The position numbers and the translations under genes are program-made. A model generated the notes under the pieces. That model did not search any database, had not been told where the DNA came from, and saw only the letters and a program-made list of their open reading frames with translations. Below, piece by piece: positions 32,928 through 41,317 of a stretch of 64,000 nt of DNA (its first letter is position 1; each line of letters opens with the position of its first letter). This DNA comes from Alphaproteobacteria bacterium (lineage in GTDB: Bacteria > Pseudomonadota > Alphaproteobacteria > CAAGCB01 > CAG-977), in contig CAAGEK010000051.1 of NCBI GenBank assembly GCA_900768845.1, positions 1 to 64,000 of the forward strand, in the 5' to 3' direction.

Positions 32928-34004
32928 TCACCGTTCAAATTTCATCTGTTGCCAAAAAGCCGCCGCCTGCGGACGTTTCGCCACCGTTTTCGGAGTACGG
33001 TCGAACACTTTTTCGCCGCACAGCCTTTTTTCCTCCAAAATCTTGCGCGCCGACTCACTCAAAGGTGCGGGAAGTCTGCCGTATTTTTCCTCCAAAACCG
33101 TTTTGGCGAAATCCGAGCTTTGATAGACGGGAATGTTCCAAACGGAAGGATCGACGTCGCCGCCCAAAGCGCGACATTCGGCGGCATGGCTTTCCAACCA
33201 TTTCGCCGTCACGGAAGATATCCCCGCATAACGGGCCCCGTCCAAAACGGATTGGGGCTCGGAAAAATACGTTCCGCCGTTTTCCTTGCGGCAAACGGTT
33301 TTTATGCTGTCGGCCAAAGGCTGTTCTTCAAATTCGCCGGACGGATTGCGAAACGCCATTCCCCGACTGAGCGGCGACATCACATGATCCGTTTCATAGG
33401 CCATTTTGTACAATTCATTGTCATACCAAGCCAGAACAGCCGCCGTCATCGCTTTATCCGTTCCTTGCGCCAGCGAATTTTCATACGCGTCGGCAATCGA
33501 TGCATGAGAGGGGGAACGGCGCATTAAAACCGAAGGCATATAATCGCCCTGTTGCATCAATTCGTTGCACGCCCGCGCCGAAGCCGCGCAAGCGTCCGCT
33601 TCCATCAAACGTTTTTCCTTCAATTGGGAGGCCATTGACAAAAACGGCGAATACCCCGCCGTCGCTCCGCGGGAAATCTGGCCGGCATGACGGCATTCAT
33701 GCACCAAAGTCGACACCCACATATCGGGGGACTGTTTATCGGACAACACGATTTGTTTTGATCGGGCGCGACAGCACCCTTTGGCATTTCCCAAATCGCC
33801 GAGGCATACTTCATATCCTTCCTCGCCCGCCTTTTCCAGTACGGATTTTGCAAACGGGCTTTGCGCCGTCCTGTTAATCAATTCGGACAGCAGGGCTTGC
33901 GTTTCCTCATCACCCGCCAACCGCAACCGGTGCGTCAAAACCTGTTCTTGAACCGCTTGCGGTGCATATTTTCCGTACGGCCGGTTAAAATCCTCACTAA
34001 TCAA
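32928..34004 (-). CDS. Putative HExxH metallopeptidase (paralogue 5 of 5)
   Basis: This 358-residue protein has no signal peptide, so it may be cytoplasmic like paralogue 1. The zinc motif reads LVHECRHAGQ and the second-glutamate motif LMEADACAASARACNEL. The preceding segment AKGCCRARSKQIVLS matches the YNPSKNTICLN region of paralogue 3. It carries several cysteines (CCRAR, HECRH, ADACAAS, CNEL), unlike paralogue 3. The start is a TTG at 34004 with GGAG eight bases before it. It runs into sufE with only seven bases between them. The DUF6782-like assignment is by motif; function is unknown. Confidence 0.7.
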   Translation of the reverse strand: MISEDFNRPYGKYAPQAVQEQVLTHRLRLAGDEETQALLSELINRTAQSPFAKSVLEKAGEEGYEVCLGDLGNAKGCCRARSKQIVLSDKQSPDMWVSTLVHECRHAGQISRGATAGYSPFLSMASQLKEKRLMEADACAASARACNELMQQGDYMPSVLMRRSPSHASIADAYENSLAQGTDKAMTAAVLAWYDNELYKMAYETDHVMSPLSRGMAFRNPSGEFEEQPLADSIKTVCRKENGGTYFSEPQSVLDGARYAGISSVTAKWLESHAAECRALGGDVDPSVWNIPVYQSSDFAKTVLEEKYGRLPAPLSESARKILEEKRLCGEKVFDRTPKTVAKRPQAAAFWQQMKFER

Positions 34005-34162
34005 CGTCCCTGCTCCTCAAATCCGAAAACCGGCGTCACCCCGCCGCCGCTTTTAAAGGCACTATAGCACCGGCGAAGAGCTCCATGCAACATTTTAGAC
34101 AAAACAATCCGTATTTTCCATTAACGCCACCCGTTTGAAAAGCGTTCCCGAACGAAAGGATT

Positions 34163-34990
34163 TCACCGGACGTCCGCCGCTTTATCCAAAAAGTCCAACA
34201 CCTTCCGTCGTGCCGCACCGTCCTTTGTCGCACGGATATGCCCGCCTTTGTCGACGATTATGATTTCCTTCGGTTCCACCGCCTTTTCATACAAAATGGA
34301 AATATGGTGCGGCGGAACGACGTTATCGTCTTTTGTCGTTAGAAACAGTTTCGGCATTTTCAATCCGGCGATTTTCCCTTCGGGATCGGTTTCGGAAACC
34401 AAAAAGGATAAAGGATACTGAAAAATCCAAAGCGGCCACAAAGACGCCACTTTTTCCCGCGCAATCCGGCGGGTCGAAGAAAATCCGCTGTCAATCACGA
34501 CGGCGGCGACGCCGTTCCCGTACACGGAATCCGACAGCGTCGAAACGGCCAAAGCCGCTCCCAAGCTTTGCCCGAAAACAAACAACGGAGCGTCCCCGCG
34601 TTCCGTCAGGTATTTCAACGCGGCGTCAATATCCGCTTCCAATCCCTCAAAACTCGGGAAACCGCCGGATTCGCCATATCCGCGATAATCAAGGGCAAAC
34701 AGCCTGTACCCGTTCGCCACCAGCCACACGACGCCGAACGTGTGCGTGGAAATGTTTTCCGCATTGCCGTGCAGGAACAGCACCGTCCCTTTTTCCGTTT
34801 CCCCCCGTTCCAAAACCGGAGAAACATCCCACGCGTGCAACGTTGTTCCGTCGGACGACGTTAAAAAGACGTCCTTATATTCCAATCCCAAATCCGACGG
34901 ACGCAGAACCGTTTCCCGAGACGGATAGAAAAATAAAAAGGAACATCCCTGCAACAGCAAGCACAATAAAATCGAAAAAATTTTACGCAT
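34163..34990 (-). CDS. Lipoprotein alpha/beta hydrolase
   Basis: The 275-residue protein starts with a lipoprotein signal (lipobox LLQGC, cysteine about 16). The alpha/beta hydrolase fold shows an oxyanion segment LFLHGNAENIS, nucleophile elbow FGQSLGAA (Ser), acid TTKDDNVVP (Asp) and catalytic His in DKGGHI. It resembles the BEM46/ABHD13-like serine hydrolases of bacterial envelopes. The substrate is unknown. It starts ten bases after the OmpA-like gene, so the two are one operon. From 34005 to 34162 lies the leader of paralogue 5, including a GTCTAAAATG sequence on the minus strand. Confidence 0.88.
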   Translation of the reverse strand: MRKIFSILLCLLLQGCSFLFFYPSRETVLRPSDLGLEYKDVFLTSSDGTTLHAWDVSPVLERGETEKGTVLFLHGNAENISTHTFGVVWLVANGYRLFALDYRGYGESGGFPSFEGLEADIDAALKYLTERGDAPLFVFGQSLGAALAVSTLSDSVYGNGVAAVVIDSGFSSTRRIAREKVASLWPLWIFQYPLSFLVSETDPEGKIAGLKMPKLFLTTKDDNVVPPHHISILYEKAVEPKEIIIVDKGGHIRATKDGAARRKVLDFLDKAADVR

Positions 34991-35000
34991 AAACAGCCTG

Positions 35001-35606
35001 TCAACGGATGGTCGGCGTTAAAATGAATTCAATTCTGTCGTTTTTGTTGCGTCCTGCTTCCGTATCCGCGGACGCCAAAGGAACGTCAAAGCCCTTTCCG
35101 TCAATCCAAAACCGGACGGCGGGAACGCCTGCGCCGACCAAAACGGAAGCCGCACTGTCAGCGCGCTTTTCCGATAACAAACGGGCTGTCGGCTCTTTGA
35201 TTCCGGCGGTTTCGGACACATGACCGACGACATTGATGCGCGTTTTATCAAAATACCGCAAAACCGGCGCAATCTTTTTCAAATCATTGACCGCTCCGGC
35301 ATTCATATTGTACGAATTCGGTCTGAAAGCCGCTTTTCCCGCCATAGTCAGAATCAACGTATTGCTCTCCCGCCTCAATTTCAGGGAGGTTCCTTTTACC
35401 GCCGCCGACAATCCGGCTTGTTGTTCCGTAACATACTGTGCGACAGGCTTCACCGGCGCAAAAGAATCCGAAGGAAATGCCGGAACCGCCTTTTTTTTCA
35501 CGGGAACCGCATCGGGAACGGTTTGCGGCGGTTCGATTTCGGGAACGACGGTTGCCGTACATGCGCCGAGTGCAAAGAAAATCCCGAAAACAAAGGCTGT
35601 CCGCAT
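35001..35606 (-). CDS. OmpA-family lipoprotein
   Basis: This 201-residue protein has a lipobox ALGAC (cysteine about 16), a Pro-rich linker and a C-terminal OmpA-type peptidoglycan-binding domain (about 90-198). The domain shows NVVGHVSETAG, LSEKRADSAASVLVGAGV and GRNKNDRIEFILTP, where the Asp and Arg of NDRIEF contact diaminopimelate in this family. It would tether the outer membrane to the cell wall. AAGGA lies seven bases before the ATG. An extended -10 (TGGTATAAC on the minus strand, near 35643-35651) may drive it. Confidence 0.92.
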   Translation of the reverse strand: MRTAFVFGIFFALGACTATVVPEIEPPQTVPDAVPVKKKAVPAFPSDSFAPVKPVAQYVTEQQAGLSAAVKGTSLKLRRESNTLILTMAGKAAFRPNSYNMNAGAVNDLKKIAPVLRYFDKTRINVVGHVSETAGIKEPTARLLSEKRADSAASVLVGAGVPAVRFWIDGKGFDVPLASADTEAGRNKNDRIEFILTPTIR

Positions 35607-35855
35607 CTGAGAATCCTTAAGAAAACATTAACGCCTTTTTTTGTTATACCATATCCGCATCCGAACAAAAACCCCCTTTTTTCACAACGCCCGTCCCGTC
35701 CGTTTCCGTCCCTCCGCAACAAAGGAAGGGGGATGAAAAGGCGCAAATGTTTTAAAAGGGGAAACGACGCTTTTGATTTTCAACAGGAACAAGCAAAGGC
35801 GGGTACGCTTTTCAAAACCGCCTCAAACCCCGCGGGCGCACAGAACCGGAAAAGT

Positions 35856-36752
35856 TCACTTCTTGTCCTTTTTCCGCAAGGCTTCCGCCCCCGAAACGAC
35901 GTCCAGCAATTCCGTCGTAATGTTTTCCTGACGCATTTGCTGGTATTCCAGATTCATCCGTTCCAGATTTTCGTCAATGTTCTTTTCCGCGGCTTGCATC
36001 GTCATCAAACGCGTGTGATGCTCCGCCGTCAGGGAATCCGTCAACGCCGTCGACAGCTCGATTAACAGGCGTTCCTGAACCAACGAGGAAAACAAAGCCT
36101 GCGGGGACATGGAAAACACGGGGAAACGTCTTGATTCCCATTTTCTTTTCTTGATTTTTTCCAACCATTCCTCTCCCGCCGGCATCAACAGGGATGAATG
36201 GGGGCGAACCGACACGCCGCGTTTGCGGTTATAAAACAAATAAACATGGGTAATGCCGTGCGTATGCAAGACCTCGTCGATTTTAACCAAAACCGCCGCC
36301 GCCGTCGTGCTGACCGCCTTGATGGAATTGGAAACGGGATAAGAGGCTTCCAAAGAATACTCCCGCGATTCCATCAAATTGATGATTTGACGTCCGATTG
36401 CGATGAAATGCGCCTGCTTCGCGTCGATTCCTTTTTCCCGTAACGTCTGAAAAGCAAAATCCGTGACGTCGCGGTTGATTTTTCCGACCAACCCCGTATC
36501 CGACCCGATTAAAACCGCCAAACCCCTTTTCTTATCGGATGCGATTTTCGGCGGTTTCGCCGCGTTCAAAACACCGTTGCGCAACAAAGCGGACGCGCCG
36601 GCGTCAATCGTTTTGCCGTATTCCAAAAGCGATTTCAACGCCGTGTCATACTGAATGATGCTGACGGCGGACAGCGATTTCATCGTGCTGACGATCGACC
36701 GCAAATCCTGCGTCGTTTTGATACGCTTTTGCAACCCTTCCAGACTGTCCAT
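35856..36752 (-). CDS. atpG: N-ATPase gamma subunit
   Basis: This is the central-stalk subunit of F1, with 298 residues. The N-terminal helix reads LQKRIKTTQDLRSIVSTMK and the C-terminal helix RQENITTELLDVVSGAEAL, the two parts that form the rotating coiled coil. The middle Rossmann-like part holds VLIGSDTGLVGKIN. It is the last gene of the nine-gene operon, nine bases after atpA. As in N-ATPases there is no following epsilon gene; beta and epsilon come first. Confidence 0.94.
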   Translation of the reverse strand: MDSLEGLQKRIKTTQDLRSIVSTMKSLSAVSIIQYDTALKSLLEYGKTIDAGASALLRNGVLNAAKPPKIASDKKRGLAVLIGSDTGLVGKINRDVTDFAFQTLREKGIDAKQAHFIAIGRQIINLMESREYSLEASYPVSNSIKAVSTTAAAVLVKIDEVLHTHGITHVYLFYNRKRGVSVRPHSSLLMPAGEEWLEKIKKRKWESRRFPVFSMSPQALFSSLVQERLLIELSTALTDSLTAEHHTRLMTMQAAEKNIDENLERMNLEYQQMRQENITTELLDVVSGAEALRKKDKK

Positions 36753-36761
36753 ATCCGACCC

Positions 36762-38288
36762 TTATTGTTCCAACACCAGAATGTTTTCACGCGCCAAAGC
36801 GTTTTTAAACGCTTCCAACATTTCCGCCTTGCGTTCGCCGGTCAGTTTCTCCCGATTTAAAATCGCGTCGGCTATGTCTTTTTTCTCGGTTTTCATCACC
36901 AGAGAAATCGTATCGTAAGCATCGTCGCGCAAAGCTTCGGGAACGTTGTCCAGCAATCCTTCAACCGTTGCCGACAATACGGCGATCTGATCAACGACGG
37001 GAACGGGAGAAAACTGTTTTTGCTGCATCACCGCACGAATACTGCGCCCGCGTTTCAGCTGGCGTTCCGTTTCCTTGTCAAGGGAGCTGCGGAACTTGGC
37101 GAAGCTTTCCAACTCTTCAAACTGGGAGAAAGCCAGCTTCAAAGGCCCGACCAAAGAGCTGTAAGCCGGCAACTGGGCGTCGCCGCCGACACGGGAAACC
37201 GAACGCCCCGTATCGATCGCCGGCAGAATCCCTTTCTGGAACATCGGCGAAGACAGATAAATCTGACCGTCCGTAATGGAAATGATGTTCGTCGGGATAT
37301 AGGCGGACATATTCTGCGCCTCTGTTTCCACAATGGGCAGAGCCGTCAGCGACCCGCCGCCGAATTCGGGGCGAAGATGCGTCGAACGTTCCAGCAAACG
37401 GGAATGAATGTAGAAAATATCTCCGGGGAAGGCTTCACGGCCGGGGGGGCGGCGCAACAACAGCGACATTTCGCGATACGCACGGGCGTGCGACGTCAAA
37501 TCGTCGTAAACGACCAAAACGTCCCGTCCCTTTTCCATAAAATACTCGCCGATCGCCGTCGCCGCGTACGGGGCGATGTACTGCATCCCCGCCGTTTCGT
37601 CCGCAGACGCCGCCACAACGATCGTGTTTTGCAAAACCCCGTATTTTTTCAGGTTGTCGACAACGCGGGCGATCGCCGTTCCGCGCTGTGCAATGGCGCA
37701 ATAAATGGAAATCACGCCGGTGTCTTTTTGGTTGATGATCGTATCGACGGCCAATGCGGTCTTTCCCGTCTGGCGGTCGCCCAAAATCAGTTCACGCTGA
37801 CCGCGGCCGACGGGAGTGAAGGAATCAATCGCTTTCGTCCCTGTTTGCAAAGGAACCGAAACGGGGGAACGCGCCATAATCGGATAGGCTTCGCGTTCGA
37901 TACGGTAACGTTCGGCTGTGGAAACGACGCCTTTGCCGTCCAAAGGTCTGCCCAGCGGATCGATAACCCTGCCCAGCAATTCTTCACCGACGGGAATGTC
38001 GACGACACGCCCCGTCCGGTAGACGCGGTCGCCCGCCTTTACATTGTCCGGACGCGTCAGAAACACCGCGCCGACGCTGTCTTCGGACAAAGTGAACGCC
38101 ATTCCCGTCACTCCGTCGGAAAATTCCAACAGCTCTTCCATCTGAACGTTTTCCATTCCCGAAATTTCGGCCGTACCGCCGGAAACGGAACGCACCGTGC
38201 TGATTTCTTCCACTTCCAGTTCGGCAGACGAGGAATCAACGGCAGTTTCAACCAGACCGAACGCTTCTTTTGCTGCTTCTTTCAACAT
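36762..38288 (-). CDS. atpA: N-ATPase alpha subunit
   Basis: This 508-residue non-catalytic subunit has Walker A GDRQTGKTALAVD, Walker B DVLVVYDDLTSHA, and the conserved DTGRSVSRVGGDAQ in the segment that supplies the arginine finger to the beta site. The N-terminal beta-barrel begins near ISTVRSVSGGTAEI. It lies 15 bases after atpF. Sequence and order agree with the N-type family. Confidence 0.97.
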   Translation of the reverse strand: MLKEAAKEAFGLVETAVDSSSAELEVEEISTVRSVSGGTAEISGMENVQMEELLEFSDGVTGMAFTLSEDSVGAVFLTRPDNVKAGDRVYRTGRVVDIPVGEELLGRVIDPLGRPLDGKGVVSTAERYRIEREAYPIMARSPVSVPLQTGTKAIDSFTPVGRGQRELILGDRQTGKTALAVDTIINQKDTGVISIYCAIAQRGTAIARVVDNLKKYGVLQNTIVVAASADETAGMQYIAPYAATAIGEYFMEKGRDVLVVYDDLTSHARAYREMSLLLRRPPGREAFPGDIFYIHSRLLERSTHLRPEFGGGSLTALPIVETEAQNMSAYIPTNIISITDGQIYLSSPMFQKGILPAIDTGRSVSRVGGDAQLPAYSSLVGPLKLAFSQFEELESFAKFRSSLDKETERQLKRGRSIRAVMQQKQFSPVPVVDQIAVLSATVEGLLDNVPEALRDDAYDTISLVMKTEKKDIADAILNREKLTGERKAEMLEAFKNALARENILVLEQ

Positions 38289-38303
38289 ATTTTTCTCTTT
38301 CGG

Positions 38304-39089
38304 TTAAAGTTCTTCTCGGTTCAGACGCATCGCCATGTTATTAAGCGTTTTGTTCATATTGTCCGTAAAATCGCGCAGATACTCTTCCAAATTCCACGCC
38401 AAAACGTTTCCGTTGACGGAAATTTCTATGCCGCCCAGCAATTTCGGATCGGTTTCAAACAAAATCGGTGCCTGTGACAAATTCAACGTCCCGTTCAACA
38501 ATACGCTCAACTCTTCCTGATCGGCGAAATCCAATTCCAAAGAGGTTCTGACCGTAACGGAAGGGATTTCTTCGCCTTTGGGCATCAAACGGAGCTTTTC
38601 CTCTTCGGGCAAAGCCGCAAAACGGCGTTTCAAAACCTCGGTGATTTGAGCTTCAAAAGCCGTGTCCGCCAGTTCGCGGAAAGCCTTGCGTGCCAAACGG
38701 GTGAAATTGGATACGACGGCGTCGCGCAGTTCCGCTTCCATCGCATGGCGTTCCTGCTCCAGCTCTTCGCCCAAACGACGGCGTTTTTCCATAATGTCAT
38801 CCTGAATCTCGCGTTCCAGCCGCAAGCGCATATTTTCGGAAACCCTGTGCGCCTGATCCAGAATGTTTTGGCGGGAAGCGTCGATTTCGCGATGCTTCCG
38901 GTTCAACTCCTCCAACCGTTTTTCAGCCTCCGCCGCCATATCTTCGGCGGATTTGATCTCGCCCGCGATATGGGCTTCGCGTGCGTCTATCGCCGATAAC
39001 AGCGGTTTAAACAGAAAACGGTACAGCAAAACGACCAAAATCGCCAGATTGACAAGCTGCGCCGCAAATGTAATCCAATCTATTCCCAT
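38304..39089 (-). CDS. atpF: N-ATPase b subunit (long form)
   Basis: The 261-residue peripheral-stalk subunit has one N-terminal membrane helix (about 10-30) and a long charged coiled coil to about 150. The C-terminal domain of about 100 residues ends NGNVLAWNLEEYLRDFTDNM. Common bacterial b subunits have about 160 residues. The extension may replace the delta subunit, since no atpH gene lies in this operon. This long form is a known trait of N-ATPases. Confidence 0.92.
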   Translation of the reverse strand: MGIDWITFAAQLVNLAILVVLLYRFLFKPLLSAIDAREAHIAGEIKSAEDMAAEAEKRLEELNRKHREIDASRQNILDQAHRVSENMRLRLEREIQDDIMEKRRRLGEELEQERHAMEAELRDAVVSNFTRLARKAFRELADTAFEAQITEVLKRRFAALPEEEKLRLMPKGEEIPSVTVRTSLELDFADQEELSVLLNGTLNLSQAPILFETDPKLLGGIEISVNGNVLAWNLEEYLRDFTDNMNKTLNNMAMRLNREEL

Positions 39090-39122
39090 TTTTCCCTTCC
39101 TTTGCGGAGAATCAGGCTTTCC

Positions 39123-39401
39123 TTATTTCGCGGCCGCAGATACGGCGTAATTCCAGAACGGGTTGGAAAAGATTAAAATCATCGTCACGACAAAGCAGTA
39201 AATCGCGCCGGTTTCGACAATCGCCAAAGAAATGAACATCGTTCTGGAAATCGTGCCCGCTTCGTCAGGTTGCTGGGCTATCGCCTGCAAACCTTGAGCC
39301 GCCGCGTTGCCTTCGCCGATACACGACCCCATGGCTCCCAATCCGATGCACAGACCGGCCGCAATGACGGAAGCTGCTCCGATAATCGCCATAATATCCA
39401 T
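39123..39401 (-). CDS. atpE: N-ATPase c subunit with two carboxylates
   Basis: This 92-residue, two-helix ring subunit has the ion-binding carboxylate at Glu63 in AIVETGAIYCF. A second Glu, Glu30 in SCIGEGNAAA, takes the place where Na+-binding rings such as that of Ilyobacter have Gln. Val62, Thr64 and Tyr68 occupy other Na+-ligand positions. The loop carries QQPDE. Two carboxylates per site are typical of N-ATPase rings, which may bind Na+ or extra protons. It starts two bases after atpB. Confidence 0.96.
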   Translation of the reverse strand: MDIMAIIGAASVIAAGLCIGLGAMGSCIGEGNAAAQGLQAIAQQPDEAGTISRTMFISLAIVETGAIYCFVVTMILIFSNPFWNYAVSAAAK

Positions 39402-39403
39402 TA

Positions 39404-40162
39404 TTATTCTCCTTTTATTTTCATGTTATTCCCGAAGGAGGAAGACGCATCCCCCAATTCCTTTTCCAGTTCCGCCGTTTCGGCAAACGCGCTTTCATCG
39501 GCTTTCGGTGCGACCGAAGACATGAAAACGACAGCCAAAACAGCGAAAATATACGATTGTATCATTCCCGTAAACAACCCCAGCAACTGCATCGGCAAAG
39601 GAACGACAAACGGCACAAGCATCACCAGTATGGATCCGATTAAAACACCGCTGACCATGTTTCCGAACAAACGGATCGCCATCGCCACGGCGGAAGTCAC
39701 GTCGCTGATGATATTGATGGGCATCAAAACGATGCTCGGTTCGATGTACTTTTTCAAATACCCTTTGACGCCGGCGTTTTTAATGCCGTAATACGGAATG
39801 CCCATTAAAACGACCGCGGCGAAAGCCCCCGTCGTCGACAAAGACGCCGTCGGCAATTTGAACCACGGAAAAATCGACAGGACGACACACGCGGCGATGA
39901 ACAAAAAAAACGTTCCGACAAGGGGGAGATATTTCATCGGATCGTCGTTCGCCATTTCCCTGATTTGCGAACGCACCAGCGCGACAATCGTTTCCATCCC
40001 CGTTTGCCAGCGCGACACTTTCAGCCCCGTTTGCAAATTCCGCGTTGCCAGTTTTGAAATCAAAACCAGCAAAGCCATGACAAACCACGTCGACGCAATC
40101 GTCCAGTTGACGGGAATGCCGAACAAGCGGAAAGCGATTTCGGAATCATATTGGGGAATCAT
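39404..40162 (-). CDS. atpB: N-ATPase a subunit
   Basis: This 252-residue membrane stator subunit has five to six helices. The essential arginine lies in MAIRLFGNMVSG, the family signature, and works against the c-ring carboxylate. The C-terminal helix SYIFAVLAVVFMSS is the usual last helix. A polar tail of about 35 residues follows it. It overlaps atpR by four bases and lies two bases before atpE. Confidence 0.96.
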   Translation of the reverse strand: MIPQYDSEIAFRLFGIPVNWTIASTWFVMALLVLISKLATRNLQTGLKVSRWQTGMETIVALVRSQIREMANDDPMKYLPLVGTFFLFIAACVVLSIFPWFKLPTASLSTTGAFAAVVLMGIPYYGIKNAGVKGYLKKYIEPSIVLMPINIISDVTSAVAMAIRLFGNMVSGVLIGSILVMLVPFVVPLPMQLLGLFTGMIQSYIFAVLAVVFMSSVAPKADESAFAETAELEKELGDASSSFGNNMKIKGE

Positions 40163-40452
40163 GCCCGTCCTCCGTTTTCAAGCGCATTGAGGCGTTTCAT
40201 ATAAAACGACATGACAAGGCGCACGGTAATCATTCCGGCGAATCCCGCCGCCAACCGTTGCCAGCTGCCCTGCATCATCACATAAAAAACGGCGACGAAA
40301 AAAGCCGAGCGCAAAAACCAGCTGACCAACAGCAATCTGGCCGTGTGCCGTGCCGTTTTCAACATCTTGACCGTTTGCCACAGCCCGCCGAAATACACAG
40401 CCCCGACGATCAGACCGACAGCGAAACAAAACACCCCTTGTACAACCGTCAT
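40159..40452 (-). CDS. atpR: N-ATPase accessory membrane protein AtpR
   Basis: This 97-residue protein has three hydrophobic segments and a short charged tail. Its place between atpQ and atpB, with four-base overlaps on both sides, is the hallmark of N-ATPase operons. AtpR has been proposed to act with the c subunit through conserved arginines; here candidate arginines sit in SWFLRSAFF and ITVRLVMSF. The role is not proven in any close relative I can name. Confidence 0.88.
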   Translation of the reverse strand: MTVVQGVFCFAVGLIVGAVYFGGLWQTVKMLKTARHTARLLLVSWFLRSAFFVAVFYVMMQGSWQRLAAGFAGMITVRLVMSFYMKRLNALENGGRA

Positions 40453-40907
40453 TTGTTTTCACCCTTTCCGTCGCCAAGGTTTCCGTCTTCGACTCTCGCG
40501 GCTTGTTCCGCAACCTCTTTGTGCGCCTGTTCGCGCAAAGCCTCGATACTCGCCTCGCGTTCCTTTTGATCGCGCAAAGCCCGTTCAATCCCTTCGCGCC
40601 TGACCCAAATCCATGTGCTGAGCATTCCCAAAGCCAGTCCCAGCAACATTAAATTCAAAGACCACGACACGGTTCCGTGCGGATATTTGCCGTCCAGCCA
40701 CTTTCCGACCAATGCGCCCAAAACGGTCGGAACGGGAACGTGCCAGCCGATCGCCCCCAAAAAGGACAACCCCATCCGCGGATCGATGTCCTGTCCGTCG
40801 CGTCGGGACAGAAAACGGCGCGACGCTCTGGATTCCAAACGCTTGGCCAAAGAATTTTCAACGTCTTTTTTATTGTTCGGAGGCGTTTGCTTTTCAAAAA
40901 GTTCCAT
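40449..40907 (-). CDS. atpQ: N-ATPase accessory protein AtpQ (AtpI/AtpZ-like)
   Basis: The 152-residue protein has two membrane helices (about 52-70 and 85-103) in an AtpI/AtpZ-like core with GWHVPVPTVLGALVGKWLD. Charged N- and C-terminal cytoplasmic tails flank it; the C-tail is a likely helix of about 45 residues. AtpI-type proteins assist c-ring assembly or ion supply. It overlaps atpR by four bases and follows atpC by 14. Confidence 0.88.
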   Translation of the reverse strand: MELFEKQTPPNNKKDVENSLAKRLESRASRRFLSRRDGQDIDPRMGLSFLGAIGWHVPVPTVLGALVGKWLDGKYPHGTVSWSLNLMLLGLALGMLSTWIWVRREGIERALRDQKEREASIEALREQAHKEVAEQAARVEDGNLGDGKGENK

Positions 40908-40921
40908 TCGTTTCTCCTTGG

Positions 40922-41317
40922 CTAACGGCGGGAATTAAGTTGCATCAAACCGCGTGTCAATCCGACTTCCAAACGTGCCATCGCCGCATTGACGGTTTTG
41001 CGTTCATCTTCGACTTTTTTAAATTCTTCGCCGATCGCTTTTGTCAAAACGGCCAAATCGTTGCTGATAACGGCTCGACGGACGGACAGACGAACCAAAT
41101 CCCCCTCTTTGACCAACACACCCTGATCGCAGGCCATAAAAATTTCCTCATCGGGTGTTTCCGCAGGATTGAAAGACACCAGCCCCGGAACGACCGCCGT
41201 TACAAAATCCGCGTGATGCGGCAAAAAAGTCCGCGACCCGTCCCTTGCGTCGAAACGCACGCGCACGACTTCCCTGTCCAAAACCACGCCCGACGGCATT
41301 AACGCCTTCAACCTCAT
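40922..41317 (-). CDS. atpC: N-ATPase epsilon subunit
   Basis: This 131-residue subunit has the epsilon beta-sandwich (PSGVVLDREVVRVRFDARDG, then LPHHADFVTAVVPG) and a short C-terminal helical part. It binds gamma and the c-ring foot. The start codon overlaps the atpD stop (TAATG), which sets close stoichiometric coupling. The position directly after beta is usual for F1 operons and is second in the N-type order. Confidence 0.94.
   Translation of the reverse strand: MRLKALMPSGVVLDREVVRVRFDARDGSRTFLPHHADFVTAVVPGLVSFNPAETPDEEIFMACDQGVLVKEGDLVRLSVRRAVISNDLAVLTKAIGEEFKKVEDERKTVNAAMARLEVGLTRGLMQLNSRR

Noticed and set aside
37020..38477. 485-codon plus-strand frame opposite atpA
   Set aside because: Shadow of atpA; composition typical of antisense frames.
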